Source of the DNA: Alphaproteobacteria bacterium
GTDB lineage: Bacteria > Pseudomonadota > Alphaproteobacteria > SHVZ01
DNA length: 55,807 nt
Assembly (NCBI GenBank): GCA_016869375.1
Contig: VGEH01000009.1
Span: 1 to 55,807, forward strand
Direction: 5' to 3'
A model generated the notes under the pieces. That model ran no database searches. It worked only from the letters and a program-made list of their open reading frames with translations, and had not been told where the DNA came from. This document shows, piece by piece, positions 41,759 to 49,915 of this stretch. How positions within the stretch are numbered: the stretch's first letter is position 1; each line of letters starts with the position of its first letter. A program made the position numbers and the translations under genes.

Positions 41759-43502
41759 CGCTCTTCTCCTTTGGCTGCGACTGCGAGTCGACCATGAGAA
41801 GGCGGCGGATTTCGGGCGTCTCGTCGATCGGCGGCAGGCCGACCAGAGGACCCATTCGCTGCACGATGCGCTGCACGGCGGGAGCGGCGACCCAGCCGCC
41901 GGTGGCGAAGCCGTGGGTCTTCTTGGTGCCCTTCGGCTCGTCGACCATGACCAGGACGACGTAGCGCGGATCGTGGATCGGGAAGGCGCCGACGAAGGAG
42001 GAGAGGCGGGCGCTCTTCTTGTAGCCGCCGCGGCTCACCTTCTCGGCCGTGCCGGTCTTGCCGCCGATCCAGTAGCCGGGAGCCTCGGCCTTCTTGCCGG
42101 TGCCGTCCTCGACCACGAGGCGCATCAGGCGGCGCATGGCATCGGAGGTCGCGGGCTTGAGCACCTGCTTGCCTGGCACGGGCTCGCCTTCCTTGCGCTT
42201 GATCAGGGTCGGCGGACGAAGGATGCCGCCGTTGATCACGGTCGCGATGCCGGAGGCGAGATGAGTCGGCGTCACCGACAGCCCGTGGCCGAAGGCGATG
42301 GTCATGACGTTGATCGGCCGCCAGTCGCGAGGGAATTTCGGCTTGCCCAGCTCTGGCAGCTCGAGCTGCACGGGATCGAGCATGCCGAGCTTGCGCATGA
42401 AGGCCTTCTGGCCCTCGGCACCAACCTCGAGCGCCATCTTCGCCGCGCCGATGTTCGAGGAGTGCTTGAACACCTCAGGCGTGGTCAGCCAGCGCTTCTG
42501 CGCGTGGTCGTCGTTGATGGCGAAGCGCGAGATCTTGATCGGCTCGCGCGCATCGAAGGACGAGCGCATCGTCGCCGTGCCGGCGTCCAGCGCCATGGCG
42601 ATGGCGAAGGCCTTGAAGGTCGACCCCATCTCGTAGAGGCCGAGCGTGTTGCGATTGAAGCGGTTGTCGGCCGGCGCCGAGCCCGGGGCGTTGGAGTCGA
42701 AGTCGGGCAGCGAGACCATCGAGAGGATCTCGCCGGTGCGCGCATCCATGACCAGGCCGCCGCCGCCGATGGCGCTGAATTCGCTGATCGCGGCCTGAAG
42801 CTCCTCGCGCACGATGTGCTGCAGGCGGATGTCGACGGAGAGTTGCACCGGCTCGCGACCGCCACGAATCTTGGAGTCGATGGCCTGCTCGACGCCACCC
42901 AGCCCCTTGCCGTCGATATCAGCGAAGCCGACGACATGGGCCATCAGCGAGCCGTGCGGATAGATCCGCTTGTCCTCGCGCTGGAAGTAGAGGCCGGGGA
43001 TCCCGAGCCGGTTGATCTCGTATTGCTGGCGCGGCGTCAGGTTGCGCTTGATCCAGAGGAAGCTGCGCCCTTCGGCAGCGAGCCTCGGCTCCAGATCCTC
43101 GACCTTGATGTCCGCCAGCACGGTCTTCAGCCGCTTCGCCGCCTCGCGCGCATCCTTGATGTCGCGCGGATCGGCGTAAAGGGAGGCGGTCGGCACGCTG
43201 GTCGCGACCAGCGCGCCCGAGCGATCGACGATGTCGACGCGGTCGGCCGCGTATCCGGCGGCGTCGTTGGCGCGCGGCAGCTCGAATTCGCGCGCGTCGT
43301 TCACCGGCTTCGAGAGAGCGAGGTCGACCAGGCGCATGCCGACGACGGCGAAGGCGATGGCGAAGACGCCCGCGGCCAGCGTGAGCCGGCCGCGGCTGGA
43401 CTCGAGAACCTGCTTCGCCGCTCCCTCCAGGCGCACCACTCCGCTCGGCGGCGGCGCCACCGGGCGGAGGATGCGGGGCCTTAGGGCGACGAGGGTGCTC
43501 AT
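41745..43502 (-). CDS. ftsI: Septal peptidoglycan transpeptidase FtsI (PBP3)
   Basis: FtsI cross-links septal peptidoglycan together with FtsW. The 585-residue class B penicillin-binding protein has one N-terminal membrane helix (about 37-58), a pedestal domain with the RGxxA-type segment DRSGALVATSV, and a transpeptidase domain with the nucleophile SxxK in MGSTFKAFA, SxN in KHSSNIGAA and KTG in GGKTGTAEKV. All catalytic motifs are intact. It follows ftsL by ten bases. Confidence 0.96.
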   Translation of the reverse strand: MSTLVALRPRILRPVAPPPSGVVRLEGAAKQVLESSRGRLTLAAGVFAIAFAVVGMRLVDLALSKPVNDAREFELPRANDAAGYAADRVDIVDRSGALVATSVPTASLYADPRDIKDAREAAKRLKTVLADIKVEDLEPRLAAEGRSFLWIKRNLTPRQQYEINRLGIPGLYFQREDKRIYPHGSLMAHVVGFADIDGKGLGGVEQAIDSKIRGGREPVQLSVDIRLQHIVREELQAAISEFSAIGGGGLVMDARTGEILSMVSLPDFDSNAPGSAPADNRFNRNTLGLYEMGSTFKAFAIAMALDAGTATMRSSFDAREPIKISRFAINDDHAQKRWLTTPEVFKHSSNIGAAKMALEVGAEGQKAFMRKLGMLDPVQLELPELGKPKFPRDWRPINVMTIAFGHGLSVTPTHLASGIATVINGGILRPPTLIKRKEGEPVPGKQVLKPATSDAMRRLMRLVVEDGTGKKAEAPGYWIGGKTGTAEKVSRGGYKKSARLSSFVGAFPIHDPRYVVLVMVDEPKGTKKTHGFATGGWVAAPAVQRIVQRMGPLVGLPPIDETPEIRRLLMVDSQSQPKEKSVAAR

Positions 43503-43512
43503 GTCCCTCCGC

Positions 43513-44055
43513 TCAGCGCCGGACGTTTGCGAGAAGGGCTCCGTCGACGATCACGACGACGTCAGGCTTGAAGGGCTTCGAGACGAATTCGAGAGGTTTC
43601 GACTCGAAAGGCTTCGCCACCGGCTCGGCGCGGGCGACGTGGAGCGTCGACGGGCGCTTCGCCTCGACGATCTGCGTCTTCAACGACGGCGCGGGCTTGG
43701 TCGGCGTCTTCGCCGGCACGACCTTGGCGGCGACGACCGGCGCCTCGGCTTCGGCCTCGACCGGGATCAGCGAGCGCTCGGGGATCGCCGCGACCTTGCC
43801 AAACTGAGCGGGCGCGACCGGCGTCATCTCGAGATGACGGTTGGCGAGGTCGGCGAGGCGATCCGGACGGTTGAGGAACGCCCACTCGGCGTTCAGCACG
43901 TGGATCGCTTCTTGTTCCGCCTGGATCTGGCGGTTGAGCCGAACCAGCCGCTCTTCCTTGGCCTGGACCTCGTACTTCAACTGATAGAGGCCGCAGCCGA
44001 TGAGTACGGCGCAGACGAGCCAGAACAAAGTCGAGCGACGGATCATCAGCATCAC
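43513..44055 (-). CDS. ftsL: Cell division protein FtsL with extended tail
   Basis: The 180-residue protein has one membrane helix (about 8-24) followed by a short coiled coil (about 28-60) and the segment AFLNRPDRLADLANRHLEMTP, which is characteristic of alphaproteobacterial FtsL. FtsL binds FtsB and FtsQ and activates FtsW-FtsI. The identification also rests on its place between rsmH and ftsI. The usual protein is about 110-130 residues; here an extra Pro/Ala/Lys-rich periplasmic tail of about 80 residues contains a repeated KPFE/KPLE/KPFK pattern. Confidence 0.87.
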   Translation of the reverse strand: MMLMIRRSTLFWLVCAVLIGCGLYQLKYEVQAKEERLVRLNRQIQAEQEAIHVLNAEWAFLNRPDRLADLANRHLEMTPVAPAQFGKVAAIPERSLIPVEAEAEAPVVAAKVVPAKTPTKPAPSLKTQIVEAKRPSTLHVARAEPVAKPFESKPLEFVSKPFKPDVVVIVDGALLANVRR

Positions 44056-44059
44056 CTCG

Positions 44060-45010
44060 CTAGTGAGCTGCCGGCGCGGAGGTACGTTCCGCGACGCGCA
44101 GCCGGGCCGAACGAGCCCGGGGATTGCGATCGACCTCGGCCGGCGACGGCGTCACCGGCTTGCGCGAAAGAAGACGGAAGCTCGGCGTCTTGCCGCGGCC
44201 GGCTTCCGGGAGATGGCGCGATGGGCGCGGGCCGGAACCGGAGCGCTCGGCCAGGAACGCCTTGACCCGCCGGTCCTCGAGTGAATGAAAAGAGACGGCG
44301 GCCAGCCGGCCACCGGGCGCCAGCAACGTCTCGGCCGCGGCGAGGCCGCGATCGAGTTCGTCGAGCTCATCGTTCACCGCAAGCCGCAGCGCCTGGAAGG
44401 TTCGGGTCGCGGGATCGATGCCGTCGCCCGAGCGCGGCACCGCGCGACGGACGACCGCGGCGAGTTCGCCCGTCGTCGAAAGCGGGCGTGCCGCGATGAT
44501 GGCGCGCGCGACGCGCCGCGCATGCCTTTCCTCGCCGAGGTCGGAGATGAGATCGGCAAGCTCGGCTTCAGGCAGCGAGTTGACGAGATCCGCGGCGCTC
44601 CGCCCGTCCTTCTCCATGCGCATGTCGAGCGGACCGTCGAGACGGAAGGAGAAGCCGCGACCGGCTTCGTCGAGCTGAGGCGAGGAGACGCCGAGATCGA
44701 GCGTGACGCCATCGACCTGGTCGATCCCGTCGGCCCTGGCGACTTCGGCCATGTCGCCGAAACGCGCGTGACGCAGCGTGAGGCGGCCGGCATAGCGTGC
44801 GGCGAGGCCGGCGCCGCGCACGACCGCGTCGGGATCGCGATCGATGCCGAGCACACGGCAATCCGCCGATTCGAGAAGCGCACGGCTGTAGCCGCCGAGA
44901 CCGAAGGTGCCGTCGACATAGAAGCCGCCGTCCTTCGGCGCCAGCGCCGCCAGCACTTCATCGAGAAGCACGGGGACATGGACCGGAGCGTGGTCGCGGA
45001 TTTCGGTCAC
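44060..45010 (-). CDS. rsmH: 16S rRNA (cytosine(1402)-N(4))-methyltransferase
   Basis: RsmH (MraW) methylates N4 of C1402 in the ribosomal P site. The 316-residue protein starts HVPVLLDEVLAAL, with the SAM-binding DGTFGLGGYSRALLE, LDLGVSSPQLDEAGRGFSF, and the late VSFHSLEDRRVK. These are the family hallmarks. It overlaps mraZ by four bases (ATGA). Confidence 0.97.
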   Translation of the reverse strand: MTEIRDHAPVHVPVLLDEVLAALAPKDGGFYVDGTFGLGGYSRALLESADCRVLGIDRDPDAVVRGAGLAARYAGRLTLRHARFGDMAEVARADGIDQVDGVTLDLGVSSPQLDEAGRGFSFRLDGPLDMRMEKDGRSAADLVNSLPEAELADLISDLGEERHARRVARAIIAARPLSTTGELAAVVRRAVPRSGDGIDPATRTFQALRLAVNDELDELDRGLAAAETLLAPGGRLAAVSFHSLEDRRVKAFLAERSGSGPRPSRHLPEAGRGKTPSFRLLSRKPVTPSPAEVDRNPRARSARLRVAERTSAPAAH

Positions 45011-45471
45011 TTGGCGCCCCCGTCCGGCCGCGATGACGGCAGCGTCGTTTTCTGGATCCGGATCCTGTCTCGGGCCTCCGACAAATGCCGTTCGAGCGCT
45101 CGCGGTTCCCAGATCTGAAACGTGCTGCCGAAGCCGGCGAAGACCGCCTGCTCGGAGATGCTGGCGTGGCTGAGAAGATCCTCCGGCAGTATCACGCGTC
45201 CCTCGGGGTCGAAGGCAAGCTGATGCGAGACGGCGAAGATGCTGCCGAGGTCGTCGCGCTGGTCGGAGAACTGATCGAGCCGGTCGTGGCCCTCGACCAT
45301 CTGCTGGATCCGGTCGTAGCCGCAGCCCTCGAGCGCGGGGAGCTTCGGGTGCGGATAGACGACGATGCCGGCGAAGGATTGGTCGGAAAGCGAGGCGCGG
45401 AAAGGGGCCGGGACCGAAACACGGCCCTTCTTGTCGATCTTGTTAACGAACCGGGACAGAAAGAGTTCCAT
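45007..45471 (-). CDS. mraZ: Transcriptional regulator MraZ
   Basis: MraZ is the ring-forming AbrB-fold regulator that represses its own dcw operon in Escherichia coli. The 154-residue product has two repeats of the SpoVT/AbrB-like domain: the first from SRFVNKIDKKGRVSVPAPFR, the second from HQLAFDPEGRVILPEDLL, each with the (D)xxGR(V)xxP motif that contacts DNA. ATG 45471 begins the conserved MELFLSRF; the longer frame upstream has no conserved sequence. A TGGG box array lies 76-119 bases upstream of the start. Confidence 0.96.
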   Translation of the reverse strand: MELFLSRFVNKIDKKGRVSVPAPFRASLSDQSFAGIVVYPHPKLPALEGCGYDRIQQMVEGHDRLDQFSDQRDDLGSIFAVSHQLAFDPEGRVILPEDLLSHASISEQAVFAGFGSTFQIWEPRALERHLSEARDRIRIQKTTLPSSRPDGGAK

Positions 45472-45546
45472 CGGTACCCCCGCCGATCCGGCCGGACCGG
45501 CTTTCTGTCCCCGAACAGGCCGATCGACCCCGCGCCGGGGCCTATC

Positions 45547-45590
45547 TGGGACGTCATGGGATACCATGGGACTATATGGGCGTCAATGGG
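45547..45590 (+). promoter_or_regulatory. MraZ operator: five TGGG boxes at 10-bp spacing
   Basis: TGGG starts at 45547, 45557, 45567, 45577 and 45587, exactly one helix turn apart, with A after four of the five. A sixth TGGGA lies at 45608, off register by one base after two turns. The known MraZ site in Escherichia coli is TGGGN repeats separated by 5 bases, the same pattern. The boxes read on the strand opposite to mraZ. They overlap a candidate minus-strand promoter (TTGACG, 17 bases, TATCCC with a TG extension). Confidence 0.85.
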
Positions 45591-45594
45591 ATGA
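45566..45594 (-). promoter_or_regulatory. Candidate mra promoter overlapping the MraZ boxes
   Basis: On the minus strand TTGACG lies 17 bases before TATCCC, which has a TG one base upstream (extended -10). The -35 is good (five of six); the -10 is weak (three of six). Its placement inside the TGGG array is what a repressor site would require. The AT-rich promoter further upstream scores better. Confidence 0.35.
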
Positions 45595-45696
45595 GCTAGT
45601 AACTCCATGGGAGAAGCCAATAATTTCAGGCTCATCCCAGGGGTTGTGGGGTCCAAAACGGAAGAGGCGAGTAATAGACTATCGTTTTCTTTATGT

Positions 45697-45725
45697 ATTA
45701 TGTTTGTTCTTTATTTGTTCTTCAA
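45697..45725 (-). promoter_or_regulatory. Sigma70-type promoter for mraZ/dcw
   Basis: On the minus strand the -35 TTGAAG (45720-45725) and -10 CATAAT (45697-45702) are separated by exactly 17 bases, within an AT-rich island unlike its surroundings. The transcript would start near 45690, about 100 bases upstream of the TGGG array and 220 upstream of mraZ, so the boxes would lie in its early transcribed region. It lies about 40 bases past the rnpB 3' end. Confidence 0.6.
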
Positions 45726-45763
45726 TCAGGACTTTGGCGGGGTGTCAGAGTACCGAGATGAAA

Positions 45764-46160
45764 CGTGGGTCAGGCGGCCTGTAAGCCGGGTTCTGTCCTC
45801 GCCGTGAGGCGAGGGACGACCATTCATCTGGGACGCCCGTTACCGGACGCCTCGCGCGACCAACCCGGGCGGCGGCGCGGAAATGCGCCCCCCGCCGGCC
45901 TTTCGGCTGCGGGCGGCCGCCCCTATTCGGTCTTGCTCCCGGTGGGGTTTGCCATGCCGGCCCTGTCGCCAGGACCGCGGTGCGCTCTTACCGCCCCGTT
46001 TCACCCTTGCCGGCGCGGGCGCCGGCGGTCTGTTCTCTGTGGCACTTTCCCTGGGGTCGCCCCCGCCGGGCGTTACCCGGCACCGTATTCCCGTGGAGCC
46101 CGGACTTTCCTCCCGACGCCAGTAAGTGGCGGCGAGCGGCCGTCCGGCCGTCTGACCCAC
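45764..46160 (-). ncRNA. rnpB: RNase P RNA, bacterial type A
   Basis: Read on the minus strand this has the conserved catalytic-core landmarks: GAGGAAAGTCCGGGCTCC near the 5' end, the central GGGTGAAACGGGGCGGTAAG followed by AGCGCACCG, and CAGAACCCGGCTTACAGG near the 3' end. The ends pair as a long P1 stem: TGGGTCAGACGGCC (46146-46159) with GGCCGCCTGACCCA (45766-45779), one mismatch in 14. Length of about 400 fits type A. The RNA trims the 5' leader of tRNA precursors with the protein RnpA. Exact ends are estimated from P1. Confidence 0.95.
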
Positions 46161-46165
46161 GCCGT

Positions 46166-46195
46166 CCCATATGTCGCTGACCGCGAAGGCGTCAA
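46166..46195 (-). promoter_or_regulatory. Candidate rnpB promoter
   Basis: On the minus strand TTGACG (46190-46195) is followed after 18 bases by TATGGG (46166-46171), placing a start at about 46159, exactly at the 5' strand of the P1 stem. The -10 is weak, but the fit to the RNA end supports it. It lies between the Crp/Fnr gene stop and the RNA. Confidence 0.5.
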
Positions 46196-46203
46196 GGCCG
46201 GGC

Positions 46204-46932
46204 TCAACCGGCCTGCGCGTCGTCCTCGATGAAGTTCTCGAGGCCCTCGATGTCGATGAGCTCGAGGGACCGGCTGCCGCGGGCGACCAGACGGCGCTTT
46301 TCCAGCTCGCCAAGGGTACGGGCCACGGTTTCGCGCGTCGTGCCGGCGGAGGCGGCGATCTCGCTCTGGGTCGGCGCTGGCTGCAGCTTGATGCGCGAGA
46401 CATTGCCGCTGGTGCGGCCTCGGCCGGCGGCCCTCAGAAGCTCATGGACGATGCGCCCGGCGGCGGTGAGGCTCCGGAGGTCGTGGACGCGGACATTGGT
46501 GCCGCGGATGGCACGCGCCATCGCCTTCAGGAGGTTAAGCGCCAGCGTCGGAGTATCGCGGAGAACCTGGATGAACTCTGCGCCCGGCAGGCTCGCGGTC
46601 ACTGAGTCGGTTACGGCGATGACGCTGGCCGAACGCGGGCCGCCGTCGATCGCGGCCATCTCTCCGACATGGCCGCCCGGGGCGATCTCGGCGAAGCCGA
46701 TCTCGCGGCCCGTGGCCGTGAACTGCACAACCCTGAGGCGCCCGCAACGGACGAACAGCACTTCATGGCTGTCGTCATCCTGGTTGAGGATGATGGCGCC
46801 CTTTGCGTGATATTTCCACGCGCAGCGTTGCTCGATTCGGCGGACGGCTTCCGGCGAGACGCCCTTCAGCAGTTCGATCGCTGTGAGCGACTTGTCGAAA
46901 CCGCCCGACTTCAGGAACGTCTCGGCGTCCAT
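46204..46932 (-). CDS. Crp/Fnr-family transcriptional regulator
   Basis: The 242-residue protein has an N-terminal cyclic-nucleotide-type sensor domain (about 20-140, with EIAPGGHVGEMAAIDGGPRS as the phosphate-binding-cassette region) and a C-terminal winged helix (about 165-230) whose recognition segment is SEIAASAGTTRETVARTLGEL. It lacks a Cys cluster of the FNR type, so iron-sulfur oxygen sensing is not indicated; the ligand is open. ATG 46932 has AGGGGG seven bases upstream. It is 11 bases upstream of the rnpB promoter, on the same strand. Confidence 0.9.
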   Translation of the reverse strand: MDAETFLKSGGFDKSLTAIELLKGVSPEAVRRIEQRCAWKYHAKGAIILNQDDDSHEVLFVRCGRLRVVQFTATGREIGFAEIAPGGHVGEMAAIDGGPRSASVIAVTDSVTASLPGAEFIQVLRDTPTLALNLLKAMARAIRGTNVRVHDLRSLTAAGRIVHELLRAAGRGRTSGNVSRIKLQPAPTQSEIAASAGTTRETVARTLGELEKRRLVARGSRSLELIDIEGLENFIEDDAQAG

Positions 46933-46996
46933 CGTCGTGCCCCCTGGCAACCGATGATGGCGCATAGCCACGGGGCATGTCTACCAAGAGCAGCCT

Positions 46997-47737
46997 TCAG
47001 GTAAAGCCGCGCTGTACCTTAAGCCGCTCATAAGCCTGGGTGATGGTTGCCAGCCGGTCGGTGGCGACGCGGATCGCTTCTTCGGGCATGCCGAGCCCGA
47101 TCAGTCGGTCGGGATGGTGCTCGCGCACCAGCCGGCGATAGGCCGACTTGATCTCCTCGACCGGGGCGTCGGCCGGGACGCCCAGGAAGAGGCAGGGCTC
47201 ACAGGCCATGAATTCCATGTGATGGGCCGAAAGCCGCTCGAAACCGCGCTCGTCGAAGCCGAAGATCTCGGCCACGCTCTTCAGATAGGCGTGCTCGCGG
47301 GGATCCAGCTCGCCATCGACGGTGGCGACGTGGAAAAGGCAGTGCATCAGCTCTTCCAGAACGGTCGAGCCCGGTTCGAAGAGGCCGGCGAGCTGGCGGG
47401 CATAGGCCTCGTAGGAATCGGGCGTGCGCTTGGCCATCTCGAAGATGCGCTCGAACTTGGCGCTTTCGGCGTCGTCAACGTGGAAGACCTGGCGGAAGGC
47501 GCGAATCTCGTCGCCCGTCACCTCGCCGTCGACGCTCGCCATCTTGGCGCCGAGCGCGATGACGCCGACGGTGAAGGCGGTGGTCCGGGTGGGGTCGGCG
47601 GCCGGCTTGAGCCGGTCGACCACCTTCTTGATGTCGTCTTCATAGGCATAGGCGGCCAGCCCGCCGACCAGCGCGCCGATCGGGCCGCCGACAGCGAAGC
47701 CGGCGGCGCCGGCCAGGATCTTGTGCCAAAGGGCCAT
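46997..47737 (-). CDS. DjlA-like membrane J-domain protein
   Basis: The 246-residue protein has one N-terminal membrane helix with a Gly-zipper look (AGFAVGGPIGALVGGLAAY), a TerB-like helical domain (about 55-165, ALGAKMASVDGEVTGDE and HVATVDGELDPREHAYL, each with the acidic turn), and a C-terminal J domain with the HPD tripeptide in REHHPDRLI. This is the DjlA order; DjlA activates DnaK at the inner membrane. ATG 47737 opens the membrane segment. It diverges from the TRAP-protein gene. Confidence 0.88.
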   Translation of the reverse strand: MALWHKILAGAAGFAVGGPIGALVGGLAAYAYEDDIKKVVDRLKPAADPTRTTAFTVGVIALGAKMASVDGEVTGDEIRAFRQVFHVDDAESAKFERIFEMAKRTPDSYEAYARQLAGLFEPGSTVLEELMHCLFHVATVDGELDPREHAYLKSVAEIFGFDERGFERLSAHHMEFMACEPCLFLGVPADAPVEEIKSAYRRLVREHHPDRLIGLGMPEEAIRVATDRLATITQAYERLKVQRGFT

Positions 47738-47856
47738 GGCCGATGGTCGCCGCGACGCCAAGATGCCGTCAACCTTTCGACACGAGGCTGTGCGAGATTG
47801 ACGCTGGGGCGCGGTCGGCGATACTCCGGCACGCGCGCTCTTTCCAGGAGGAAGGG

Positions 47857-48849
47857 TTGAGCCGCCGGGTGGTTCGTATCATCGTGCTCGCGCTCGCGCT
47901 GATCCTGCCGGAAGCGGCGGGCGCCGAGACGTTGAGGGCCTCGCACCAGTTTCCGGGCGACGGCATCGACTTCCGTGACGTTGCCATGCGCATGTTCGCG
48001 CGCGAGGTAGCGCAGGCGCGGATCGGCCTCGACATAAAGGTGTATCCGGGGGCGCAGCTGATGCGGCCGCGCGCGCAGTGGGACGCGCTCCGCAAAGGGC
48101 AGCTCGACCTCTCGCTGCTGCCTTTCCATTACGGCGCGCTGAAGCAGCCCGTGCTGCAGCTGGCCTTCATGCCGGGCATCGCGCTCAGCCATGCGCATGC
48201 GTCGCGCCTCAACGACTCGATCTTCCTGCGACGCCTGCAGGACCACGCCGAGGCCGAGGGCGTCGTCGTCCTTGCCGATATCTGGGTCGCCGGCGGGGTC
48301 GTCTCGCGCGGCGACTGCATCCTCGAGCCCGAGGACCTGCGCGGCAAGACGATCCGCGCCTCCAATCGCTACTACGAGCGCATGGCGCGCGAGATGGGTG
48401 CTGCCGTCGCCGAGATGGCGCCGGCCGAGATCGCCGGATCGCTCGCCGCCGGGCTCATCGACGTCGCCACCGCGACCAGCGACAGCCTCGTGCAGCTCCG
48501 CCTGCATGAGCAGGTGCAGTGCCTGACCGCACCGGGCGACCATCCCTTCATGATGATCTACGAGCCGATCGTGATCGCGCGCACGACATACGAGCAGCTG
48601 AGCCAGAGCCAGCGGCGCGCGCTGCAGAAGGCGGCTGACAAGGTCGAGACCTGGGCGCGCGATGCGGCAAGTGCCGCCGACCGCGCCATGGTCGAGACCT
48701 TCGAACGTCGGGGTGTGCGGGTGGTGCGGATGACGGCCGACCAGTCGAAGCGCTGGCGCCAGCTCGCCGTCGATACCGCGCTCGCCGATTTTCGCGCCGA
48801 CAACCCGGCGGTCGGCGCCTTGATCGACCTCGCGCTGCAGGTCGACTGA
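47857..48849 (+). CDS. TRAP-transporter-type substrate-binding protein (DctP family)
   Basis: The 330-residue protein has a signal peptide (hydrophobic run VVRIIVLALALILP, cleavage near AGA-ETL) and the DctP pattern, including FAREVAQARIGLDIKVYPGAQLM and the ligand-Arg region KTIRASNRYYERMAREMGA. It would bind an organic acid in the periplasm for a TRAP permease. No DctQ/DctM genes are adjacent, so it is an orphan here. A TTG start at 47857 has AGGAGG five bases upstream; GTG 47869 is the alternative. Confidence 0.82.
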   Translation: MSRRVVRIIVLALALILPEAAGAETLRASHQFPGDGIDFRDVAMRMFAREVAQARIGLDIKVYPGAQLMRPRAQWDALRKGQLDLSLLPFHYGALKQPVLQLAFMPGIALSHAHASRLNDSIFLRRLQDHAEAEGVVVLADIWVAGGVVSRGDCILEPEDLRGKTIRASNRYYERMAREMGAAVAEMAPAEIAGSLAAGLIDVATATSDSLVQLRLHEQVQCLTAPGDHPFMMIYEPIVIARTTYEQLSQSQRRALQKAADKVETWARDAASAADRAMVETFERRGVRVVRMTADQSKRWRQLAVDTALADFRADNPAVGALIDLALQVD

Positions 48850-48850
48850 T

Positions 48851-49834
48851 CTAGCCAGCTTCTCCGAGGCGGACTGCTTCGGCGAAGTCCGCGGCGGCGA
48901 TGTTGGCACCGCAGACGATCAGGCCGACGCGCTTTCCCTTCAGGCGATCCTTGAGCGGACCGAGCAATCCTGCCGTCGCTGCCGCGCCGGCCGGCTCGAC
49001 CGCCAGCTTCATCTCGCGGAAGAGCAGAGCCATCGCGCGCCGCAGCGCCTGGTCGTCGACCAGCAGGATCTCGTCGATGTGCCGGCGACAGAGCTCGAAG
49101 GCGAGCGGGGTGGTGAAGGGCGGGGCCAGCGAGTCGGCGATGGTGCTGATTTTCTCCAGCCGCTCCGGCTTTCCCGATCTGAAGCTCCGGCTCATCACAT
49201 CGGCCCCTTCCGGCTCGATGCCATAGACCTTGCAGTTGGGCTGCGAGAGCTTGATGGCGGTCGAGAGGCCCGAGGCGAGACCGCCGCCGCCGACCGGCAC
49301 GATCACCGCATCGAGCGAGCCCGCCTGCTCGGAGAATTCGAGGCCGAGCGTGCCCGTGCCTTTCGATGTCCAGGGGCCTTCGAAGGGATGGACGAAGGTG
49401 CGGCCCTCCTCGGCCTCGATCTTCTTTACCAGCTCGAAGCCCTCGACGACATTTTCGGCGCTGATCACCTCGGCGCCATAGGCCTTGGCCCGCGCGACGC
49501 GCGCCTGGTTGGCATTCTTCGCCATCACCACCTTGGCCGAGGTGCCAACGGTCTTGGCCGCGTACGCGGCGGCGATCGCGTGATTGCCGGCGGAAATGGT
49601 GACGATGCCGCGGCCGAGCTGCTCCTTGGAGAGATTCAGCGTCACGGCAACGGCACCGCGCGCCTTGAACGAACCGGTGTGCTGGAACAGCTCGAGCTTG
49701 AGCACCGGCTCGGTCGAGCCCATGGCCTCGCCGATCTCGCGGCCGCGCCAGGTGTGGATCGGCGTCGTCAGCACATGCCGGTCGATGAGGGCGCGGGTCT
49801 GGCGGATTTCGTCCAGTGTGGGGACGTTTGTCAT
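48851..49834 (-). CDS. PLP-dependent threonine/serine dehydratase-like enzyme
   Basis: The 327-residue protein is of the fold-type II PLP family. The Schiff-base Lys is in HTGSFKARGA (K57), the substrate loop is TISAGNHAIA, the phosphate-binding GGGG is in VPVGGGGLASG, and VCGANIA lies near the end. The family includes catabolic threonine dehydratase, serine racemase and hydroxyaspartate dehydratase. It has no C-terminal ACT domain, so feedback control of the IlvA type is not expected. It ends two bases from the convergent TRAP gene. Confidence 0.88.
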   Translation of the reverse strand: MTNVPTLDEIRQTRALIDRHVLTTPIHTWRGREIGEAMGSTEPVLKLELFQHTGSFKARGAVAVTLNLSKEQLGRGIVTISAGNHAIAAAYAAKTVGTSAKVVMAKNANQARVARAKAYGAEVISAENVVEGFELVKKIEAEEGRTFVHPFEGPWTSKGTGTLGLEFSEQAGSLDAVIVPVGGGGLASGLSTAIKLSQPNCKVYGIEPEGADVMSRSFRSGKPERLEKISTIADSLAPPFTTPLAFELCRRHIDEILLVDDQALRRAMALLFREMKLAVEPAGAAATAGLLGPLKDRLKGKRVGLIVCGANIAAADFAEAVRLGEAG

Positions 49835-49915
49835 TGGCGAGGCCTTAGATCGGAGACAGGAGGGGCCTCAAGGGCTACCATCGGCGGCATCCGAGGTGAA
49901 GAGCGAGGACGGGCG

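Noticed and set aside
45765-46403. Open frames on both strands between mraZ and the Crp/Fnr gene
   Set aside because: They lie over the RNase P RNA, whose core motifs and P1 pairing explain the sequence; the translations are low-complexity and Arg/Pro/Gly-rich.
46204-46932. FNR-type oxygen sensor for the Crp/Fnr regulator
   Set aside because: The N-terminus lacks the Cys cluster needed to hold an iron-sulfur centre.
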